Source of the DNA: Eublepharis macularius
Taxonomy: Eukaryota; Chordata; Lepidosauria; Squamata; Eublepharidae
Assembly: GCF_028583425.1 (NCBI RefSeq)
Contig: NC_072791.1
Span: 199,244,311-199,308,310, forward strand
Direction: 5' to 3'
Length of the DNA: 64,000 nt
Position 1 is the stretch's first letter; every line of letters starts with the position of its first letter. Both the position numbers and the translations under genes were made by a program. Of this stretch, positions 56,401-64,000 are shown piece by piece. Under the pieces are notes generated by a model. That model made no database searches. It saw only the letters and a program-made list of their open reading frames with translations, and was not told the DNA's origin.

Positions 56401-58277
56401 TAATGATCACTTGAATTCTTGTTTTGAAGTATTAGAGCTTTATTGTTTTTTCTGTTCTTGTTTTTTTTTTAAATTTGTAATAACATGGGATTGCCAGTAT
56501 AAAACTGTTTTTATAGCTTGGTTTCTTGGGGTGAAATAGAAATGAATGAGAACACAGACAGCACTCAGCCTTTCTATTGGCTGTTGAATGCCTCTCAAAG
56601 TTATCTAAGTAAATATTATTACTCTTAGAATTACTGACCTGTTGGGTAGACCTGGGTTCAGTTATCTGTTTAGCTTTGAATTTGCCTGTTTGGGGAAAGT
56701 AATTCTCATCTTTGTGTTTCTCATCTGTAAAATATTAAGAAATATGTGCTGTGTTGCAGGCTCATGGCAATGCCAAGCTACACAAACAAAGACTACACAA
56801 AGATAATTGACAAATGGCAACCTGCAGGTTACTGTAAAATTGTTATATCTCTTAAAAACAAAGCCTCTTGTGCAGTAATGGAAATGCACTCGTCACCTGC
56901 ATCCTGGAATTGCTCGTACAGTTCTCCACCTTGGTTGATTTTTTGTTTGCTTTTTTATCCTAAATGATTTCATCTTTCACTGACAACTGCTTTATAAAAG
57001 ATGAATTTCCTGCATAGAATTGCGGGAAATGTTGTCTTGTGAAGAGGTTTAAAGATAAGGAGAAGTCAGGAAATGTTATGATTGCATAGTGTAAAAGATT
57101 AAGGAAACTTATGAAATGAGGTAAACTGCAGTTCTGCCTACCCAATTATCTGAATTGTAGTTATTTTCTTGAATGGGCATAGTGTTTTGAAGGAAAAGCA
57201 GGACAGACTAATGATTTAAAAAGCAGGACTTATTATAATTTAAAAGTGCAGGAATGCAACTGGCTGTTGTGGGCTTCCTGTGAGCTAATAAAATATGTTG
57301 TTAAACTAATGATAGCTGTGAACTTACACTCAGCTGTTTCTCATCAGTCCGTTTTCCAGAGGATTTGGAAGATGACAGCACAACATTTCATCCTGAGTTC
57401 AGTCACCAAGTTTTTGGAGATGAGTAAGTGATATAAGAAAATATCAGAAATAAGCTGAATTTTGAGAGGTTAGATTTTTATACTGGTGTCTTACGTATGT
57501 AACTTGCTACGAACACTCTTGTGTATGTTATTGCCCAACAAGGTTCTCCATACATAAGAGAAAAACAGGCAATACGAACAAGAATTGTCAAATTCCTTGG
57601 ATGAATATGTGTGGCTCTCTGACTTTGCTATACTTAAATAAAAACTTACTGGAGAATGTTTAGTTTACTTAAAAGAAAGTTGAATTTCTTCCATAGGAGG
57701 TTTTCTCTGCAAAAATACTTGTCTGGTTAGATAGTCATGTGATGAGTTCCACTAATTTGCCAGTATTCTTGGTCCCTTTTTTCTGACCTTGTTTAACAGG
57801 GTTTATCTTTCTGCATCCCTCACCTTACACATCTGTCTACCATATTTGCTACAGTAAATTCATGTCTAGAGGTTGACACTGACTGTTTGCCAAAGAAGGG
57901 GCATTTGTGAGGCAAAATACTATCAGAATTAGTGGAATGCAGGAAGTGTATACAGAAAGTTTTATCATGTGTGTGCAGTTTCCACAAGGGTTGCGGCAGT
58001 GCTCTTGATTCACATGCTATAGTTTTCTATGTGTGGGAAATGCTTCATAGCTTTAAGAGGAGTGATATCTTTACCTTTTTCTGTCTTGGTGAAGTTAATT
58101 AGTAATTAAACTATAAAAGGGTGTGTCTTTAACCTCTTTTCCCCCCCCTCTTATAGTGAGGTTGCCTTTGGTTACAAGGGACTGAAGATCCTCTTGTACT
58201 ACATTGCTGGGAACTTGTCAACACTGTTTCGCATTGATTATACATCCAAAGTTAATGAGAACTTTGACTGTGTGGAG
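53415..58277 (+). CDS. HAT1: HAT1 (histone acetyltransferase 1) coding exons 1-4, 5' part
   Basis: HAT1 is the type B acetyltransferase that acetylates newly made histone H4 at K5 and K12 before deposition, with RBBP7/RbAp46 as partner. Four exons join in frame: 53415-53421, 56287-56358, 57348-57423 and 58157-58277 (276 nt, 92 residues). The translation contains KKLAEYKCNTNEAIHLKL, VRFPEDLEDD and AFGYKGLKILLYYIAG, matching the HAT1 N-terminal domain. All junctions have GT-AG sites. The catalytic GNAT domain is encoded beyond base 64000; I found no exon starting with the expected ADDVEGK between 58278 and 64000. Exon 1 holds only two complete codons, as expected for a CpG-island first exon. 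Confidence 0.95.
55360..55435. repeat. Dispersed foldback repeat, best copy
   Basis: ACAGTAAAATGCTAAGAAGA with CAGTATAAGCCCATTAATTT is mirrored by CAATGGGCTTAGACTGGAGT and GTTTAGGATTTCACTGT. The arms are about 36 bp. Confidence 0.7.
55674..55750. repeat. Dispersed foldback repeat, partial
   Basis: CACCTTGCTAAACCCATTGA, CAGTGGGTTTACAAGTGTGT and CTATTTAGGAGGGCACTGTT. It belongs to the family of the preceding copy at 55360. Confidence 0.6.
56287..56358 (+). CDS. HAT1: HAT1 exon 2 (residues 3-26)
   Basis: 72 nt encode LSAMEKKLAEYKCNTNEAIH followed by LKL. The acceptor is ctctag and the donor gtaag. Compared with human HAT1 as I remember it, about 12 residues near the N-terminus are missing (see finding). 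Confidence 0.93.
56359..57347 (+). other. HAT1 intron 2
   Basis: 989 bp, AT-rich. I see no gene or recognisable repeat in it. Confidence 0.8.
57348..57423 (+). CDS. HAT1: HAT1 exon 3 (residues 27-51)
   Basis: 76 nt encode VRFPEDLEDDSTTFHPEFSH followed by QVFGD. The acceptor is catcag and the donor gtaag. The last two bases GA join T of exon 4 to form Asp52. Confidence 0.94.
57424..58156 (+). other. HAT1 intron 3
   Basis: 733 bp. It ends in a pyrimidine tract (about 58134-58150) just before the exon 4 acceptor. I see no recognisable repeat. Confidence 0.8.
58157..58277 (+). CDS. HAT1: HAT1 exon 4 (residues 52-92)
   Basis: 121 nt encode DEVAFGYKGLKILLYYIAGN followed by LSTLFRIDYTSKVNENFDCV and E. 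The acceptor follows a strong pyrimidine tract ending ttatag; the donor is gtaaag. It ends in phase 0. Confidence 0.95.
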
Positions 58278-61200
58278 GTAAAGTCCTATGTTCAGTTGTC
58301 ATCTTTCTTAGATGATAAATTAGATACTGTATATGAATCTTTTTCTAATTTTCCATAGCTTTTGATTATCTCATTTGTTCTGGGTTCTTTCAATGCAATT
58401 AACAGCTTAGATAAGAACTGTTGAATTTCTACATGGAAATGATGTTAGTTTTCATAACCCAAATGACCCTTGGTGGTCTTTCCACTTTGGTGTGCTTAGA
58501 TGGGAAAGTTCTGTGACATGTTTGCAAATAAAACTGCATGTTTAAGGAAACTTGTGTATTCCACTGTCTAACTTTTATAGGTTTTGCCTTAGATCAGAAG
58601 CATGTCTTTGAAGAGCTTCTCATAAGATGCAATTTTAGCTGTCCTACATGTTGTATAAAAGCATTTGTTTGCTCACAGTTATTGGAACTTCAGTTTATAC
58701 ATTATTTGCCACTGTTTTTCTTAGCTGTTCATCTGAGTAGGTAGTTCACAGGTTTCATTTGCCATGGGTGAATTGATTGCTCAAAGGCTTTGGCTACAGC
58801 TGTATTGAGTTGTCTATCCTTGGAAATCCCAGACATTGCTGTGACTATGATACCATTATTGTTAGCCTGCTTTTATAAATGGAATCCCATCCACCTCATA
58901 TCCATGAAAGAGGACAAGTGAAAATAATATGCTGCAAAATGAATTTTCTATTATTGCTGAATGCCTTTTCAGAATGCAGATTTCTGGGCTTAAGTTTTGG
59001 GCGGCAGGGGGAAGGGGAAGGGGGGAGCGGCGTGGCTGAATCAGCATATCTATGCTTAGTTACTTACAGTTTATCTTAATTAGTTATGAACTATAACTCT
59101 AGAATTGCTTTGGAAAAGCACTTTCTAAGCACAGTATAAATCTATTTCTTATATTCATATATACATTAAGTCTGCATTTAAAGCATTGTGTAGTTTAGTC
59201 CTAGCGACCTTTATGAAGTTTTGCAAACATCTACCAGGATGAACTCCGTCATGAAGAAAGCTGTGCTCATGTGGTACAGATGCAAAGGCTGTATAAGTGC
59301 ATTTGGATCACACAGTATTCTTATTTGTATGTTAAGTTCTGTGGTCAAATTCCTGTGCTTACAGCCCTGTCCTAAAGTGACCATTCTAGTTGTTTTGAAT
59401 GTCCCATTTAAAATGAAGACTAGCTCCCTGAAACATCTCAAGTGTCTGCCTGAATGTGAGGCTGCTTGTTCAGCTGAATGAATACTTGTACTTGTTAAGC
59501 GGGAAAAAGAAAGCGGCATTAAGCTTTCGCTTTATCCATGTGTGACACAAACAGTCCCCCTCCCCAGTCTTTTGCTTCTGGCTTCACTGTTGCAGGGTAG
59601 CAGGACACAGGATTTGAGGAAGGGCATAGGTTGGGGGAGGGAAGAGCAACAAAGCTACAATTGAACACAGATAATAAGTATCCTGCACACTTTGCTCCTA
59701 AACACAAGATCACCAGCAAGTTCAGTGCTGTCGGCCCTTGTGTTAGAGAACCAAAGAAGCATTCTTGGGCTTAGACTGGAGTAATTCTACATAAATTTGC
59801 ACTGGTGGTTTCCTGTATACAAATGTGGCCCTCAGGTATACCCAGGGTTTGTACTTGTCTGGTATCATCAGTTTTCCTCTGTATGTGTGATTCTATTGCA
59901 AATGGGTGGTGCATGTATAATTAATTCCCAAGTAAATTTCTTTAGATAAAGGTTTTTCGTTAAATAGGTACTTAATCACCTTAGGACTGCACTGTTAATT
60001 TGCCTTGTTCCCATAACTAACTAAACAATAATTCACTTTATGGTGTGTTGTCCTTGAATGAGCCGTTAGAATTTCTTCTTTTCCTAAATCAAAACCTTGT
60101 GCTTCTAGAAGAGCTGGCTCTTATGTCACAAACATTTTACAGGATTGGACGGTTGCAAAGACCAAATCTTTGCTGTGTTGAATTTTGAAATAGGGGGAGC
60201 CAAGAACAATCTTCCAGGTCCTATTGATTTGGCTAGGCTTTGGCCCTACAGCTCCATGAATAACCCTTGACTTAATGGTGAAGCACTTCCCAGCTTTTGG
60301 GGGGGGGGGCCTGGATGCTAATCTTCTTTCTGTGCTCTTGTGGCATAGAAAACTACCCTGGAATAATCCTCGCCCTGGACATTGTTTCTCCTCTGCTTCC
60401 TCTTCTATGTTGTGTGCCCATTTTAAAAAGCATAACAATAAAATTAAAGTATGGAATTTGGAGACATTTACACATTTGAGGGTTACATATTTGCTAATGT
60501 AGACATTTCCTCTAGGGCCCATCAAAACTTCCTTTAGAATGCCCAGGATTCAGGGCATGAAATCTTATGGAAACTCTTTGTATATTCTCTCAGATCCTCT
60601 AAAGGCTCTTAAAACCTTTCTAAACTAACTGGCACCAGGAAGTAGCCTCTCAACTGGATATACAGCTTCAGCAGTACATAACCAAGATGCAGATTATAAA
60701 AGCAGTGCTCCACATTGACCCATAGAGTTCTCCCAGTGTTCTGGAATGTAAGAATAGCTTTACGAAGTCAGAACAAAGGGTCCCATAGGAGAGAATGGTT
60801 TATCTGACAGTCTTATTTAGCTATTTCATACGCTTATATGAGAACAGTCCATGCAATTTTCAATCATTTGCTCTTGTTTTAGCAATATCATGTGTCCAAT
60901 GACGTGCTTCTGATTATCTTCTTAAATAGTATACCTAATTATTCCTGGGCTTTTAGAAATAGTTTTTAGAATAAAAGGTCAACATGACAATACAAAAGAA
61001 AGAATTGTATATTTTGTCAATCAGTCCAGCTAAGCAACATCTGACATAACTGTCAAAAAAAAAGTTGGATTCTCATAAGCTAAACAAACTCCAGACTTTG
61101 TTGAAGTCAGCTTTGGTCACAGCTGGTAGTGGTGTTTTCAAAGCAAGTTCATACCAATGAGTTAAGCCACTTGTGAGAAATGTTTTATTTAGATTGTTTG

Positions 61201-64000
61201 CTGTACAGTTTGGTAACTTGCTTACAGAGATGAAAAGCACAAAGCCCCAGATGCAGAATGTTAGGTGTCCAATAGCTTGTTAGAGCCTTAAAAAGTTACA
61301 TCCAGCAATTAGTATGTGGATTGTTGCAGAGGACCAGAAGTGGGCTTCTCTTCCTGTCCGCTGTGCCATTGTTCGTAGGACCTGCTTGCTGTAATCGTCT
61401 CACTACCTTGGTCGCTACTTGTTCCTTATTGGTTCAACTAGCTCCCTCATCCTCGTTGTACTTTTAGTACAGTTTGGCTTATTGTACTTAAAAGCTACAG
61501 TACAGTTAAAGGTGATGGCCTCCTTGCTCAGCTCGGTATTATTAGCTGTCTACTGGAAACCAGGTGATGACAGTGTGCCGTTTGTACTTGCTCCTTTTCC
61601 CATTCTGTCCTCTCAGTGCTTCTATCCCATTTTAATTCCTGCAACCCTTTCCCCTCCTGTATAACTCTTCTCCTTGCTATCTCTTCCATATCTCTTCCAT
61701 CCCTACTTTGCCATTTTCATCTTTCTGTTTCTGTTCTTTTTGTATATCCCTTTTAGTCCTGAGTACTTCTTTCTCCCTTGTCCTTGTCTCTCTCTGAGAA
61801 CCTTTTTTAAGTGGGAGAGCTCAGCTCTGGGAAATGTATAGTAATGAATGACTGTGAGCATAAGACAGAACGTCTTTCCCTTACTATTGTGAACCATGTC
61901 CAACAGCCACTTATTAAAGGGAGATCTCCTAATTCATAGTTTCTTTGTCAGATGTGCCACCTCTCAGATGAGAACTTACTTAAGAGGACTGGAGTGGAGG
62001 CAGACCAGAATACACCAGTAAGAACAGGATCCCTTCTGCCACTGGCTGTCTTAGGTCTCTCTGTTTTCCATGCTCCAGTCTGGCTCTTAAATGCTCTTGC
62101 ATCTTTAAAACATTGTAAACAAAATTGCACCCTTGCATAGAATACCATCTACTGGAAACACTTGAAAAAGAGAATCCTCTCTAGGCATTGGTCATCCATC
62201 CAAAGGAGAAATATTAAATTAGCTATGGCCACTTTCCAGTTTTCGCTTTCAGTTGTTATCTGCCACTATTCCTTTATGATTTTTGAAATGTTACTCTTCC
62301 TGTGGAGCCAGCCTTAGCAGAGGTTTCGCCAGTGGGAACCTGGTAGGGGGACTTTGTCAGCAATTTCCTCTGACTCTGGAACTCTCTCCCTTAGGAGCTG
62401 AGAATGGCTACTTACCTAAAGGCCTTCCAGATGAGTTTGAAGGTCTGCCCTTTCTGAAGGACCTTTAAGTTAGATCTGCAAGATACGATGTGGCAGGTGT
62501 AGCGGCAGTGATGGACTGTTGTCTTCTATTGGTTTCTATTGTACTTTATTGTGTTTAGCTACGTTTTTATTATATCTAAATGGATTTTTGTGTTTGTGTG
62601 AACCTTCTTGGCGATTTCTAATTGAAAGGCGGTTTATAATTTTAACCAACTAGTTTAACAATGTACTACAGCTGCAGGCATATTTTAATTACATTTTTAA
62701 TCAAGATGCTTTTCGATTGAGAAAAGATATTGATTATTCAAATTGCCTTTGTCCATAGTAGAATGCAAAAGCGTATTTGCTAAATATTATATCAGACAAA
62801 ATAGAAAAAAAAACCATTCTAAATAATGAGCTTCCTTGTGAAATACAAGTTCTTAAAATAGGCTCTAAAACAAATGCCGTAGAGGCATATAGAGACTATG
62901 TAATGTCTCTTTAGGAAATTAAAGCTGATTAAATATGAATGTTGGTTGCTACAAAGCATTTAAGGATGAAGTGTGCTTGGGCTGAATGCCATCCATATTC
63001 TGCATCCCAAAAATATAGCTAATGGTAAAGTATTATTCATTTGCAGGTGCATTGCTTCTACTGGGCATGGGGCAGTGGGGGGAAAAATAGTTGAAAGGAC
63101 AGAATTAGTAGTATGTTGTATTAGCCTTTTGTAGTGTATTTTGTCCTAAGCGTCTTAATTTCCCTGTTTTGAATGCTAAGTAGCAAGGGTCTTGTTTAGA
63201 ATTAATACTCCTCTTGCATGTAAACGGTGTGAAAGAGCTGCTTAGTAAGTTAACACAAAGTGTTCTTGTGTCAGTCCTTATGGAAATAGATACAATACAA
63301 ACATTACAGCTGAACTCACGGCAAACTCCATTAAGTAAAAACCTGGGCTCATTGTTCAGCCCGAGGTCTGAATAGAACGTAAGCTCATTTTGTTGAATGT
63401 AATGTCAGGCTTTTTAGGGCTTGTATTGAGGGGGGTTTGGGTTTTGTTAAGTTGAGACCAATTCATTAAGTTTTATTGCCTGGTGAGAAGCAGCAATACG
63501 TTATTGTGAAACTTCATCAAATATTCATGGTTAAAGAGAAGTAGTAAATGTATTCAATCAAGTGGTCTTTCGGGGGCCTGAAAAGGATTATGCTGTCTGC
63601 TCAGCTGATAGTCTCTAACATTCACTTTGGCTCTTTAACAAGGCTGATTTTAATCTTGATTCAGTTTTGGTGGTGAAATGCATGTGTTTCATTTCCCCAT
63701 CCTTTGGTTAATTTAAGGTTGAACAATTAGTCGTGTGGGCCTTTTTTCTTGTATCTTAATGTGTGTGTTTTTTTTAATGCTTTAAGTATTTTTGGCTCAG
63801 AACCCCTATTCTGTATTTCCTTAGCAATTGTATATTTGGATTCTTCTTGAATCCTGGCTTACATTTACAGGTTGGGAAAGCATTAGTCTTTATCCTGGTG
63901 CTGCCAATTAGTTACCTAAATGCTCTCATTTTGCAGGGTGCTAATGCTTAGCTCAGGATGTGAGATTGGGTCAAACATGCTTAGAAAAAGTGATAAGACT
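58278..64000 (+). other. HAT1 intron 4, 5' part
   Basis: At least 5.7 kb. An L2-like LINE 3' end lies at about 62340-62645. No further HAT1 exon is recognised; several 60-134 codon frames look like chance. Confidence 0.75.
62340..62645 (+). mobile_element. L2-like LINE 3' end
   Basis: CTCTGGAACTCTCTCCCTTA, then ACCTAAAGGCCTTCCAGATG, encodes a decayed WN-S-LP type end. It is followed by TTCTTGGCGATTTCTAATTG and AAAGGCGGTTTATAATTTTAA, a LINE 3' tail. Confidence 0.6.

Noticed and set aside
61419-61664. A small membrane protein ORF in HAT1 intron 4
   Set aside because: The hydrophobic stretch is biased base composition; no start context, no homology and no splice signals that I can see.
58278-64000. 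HAT1 exon 5 (expected to start ADDVEGK)
   Set aside because: Visual search of all plus-strand acceptor contexts found no such coding segment; it is presumed to lie beyond the window.

Overview
This window is vertebrate nuclear DNA, most probably from a squamate reptile and possibly a gecko-like lizard (the last point is an impression from repeat content only). It has long introns with canonical GT-AG sites and two CpG-rich promoters. It is littered with CR1, L2 and L1 LINE fragments, tRNA-derived and 5S-rRNA-derived SINEs, hAT-type non-autonomous transposons and Penelope-like elements (PLEs). There is no prokaryotic or viral gene content.

Two host genes are present, head to head. (1) The 5' part of SLC25A12 (aralar1, the calcium-regulated mitochondrial aspartate/glutamate carrier) lies on the minus strand. 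Coding exons 1-10 run from the ATG at 46308 down to 459 and encode residues 1-338, which covers the whole EF-hand regulatory domain and the linker to the carrier domain. The remaining exons lie left of base 1. (2) The 5' part of HAT1 (type B histone acetyltransferase) lies on the plus strand. Coding exons 1-4 run from the ATG at 53415 to 58277 (92 residues) and the gene continues past base 64000. The SLC25A12-HAT1 pairing matches the known vertebrate gene order. The start codons are 7.1 kb apart, with a CpG-rich promoter at each end.

Layout: 1-46308 is SLC25A12 (introns 675 bp to 11.6 kb); 46309-53414 is the divergent intergenic segment, dense in SINEs; 53415-64000 is HAT1 exons 1-4, their introns and the start of intron 4. 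Almost all other long reading frames are chance frames or transposon remnants.

The most interesting non-genic content is the PLE set. It includes copies with inverted terminal parts, 12-bp target duplications at several sites, hammerhead-ribozyme-like motifs, one copy reduced to a perfect 72-bp-arm palindrome about 0.5 kb upstream of the SLC25A12 start codon, and several nested insertions that give a relative order of transposition. I see no previously undescribed multi-gene system here.
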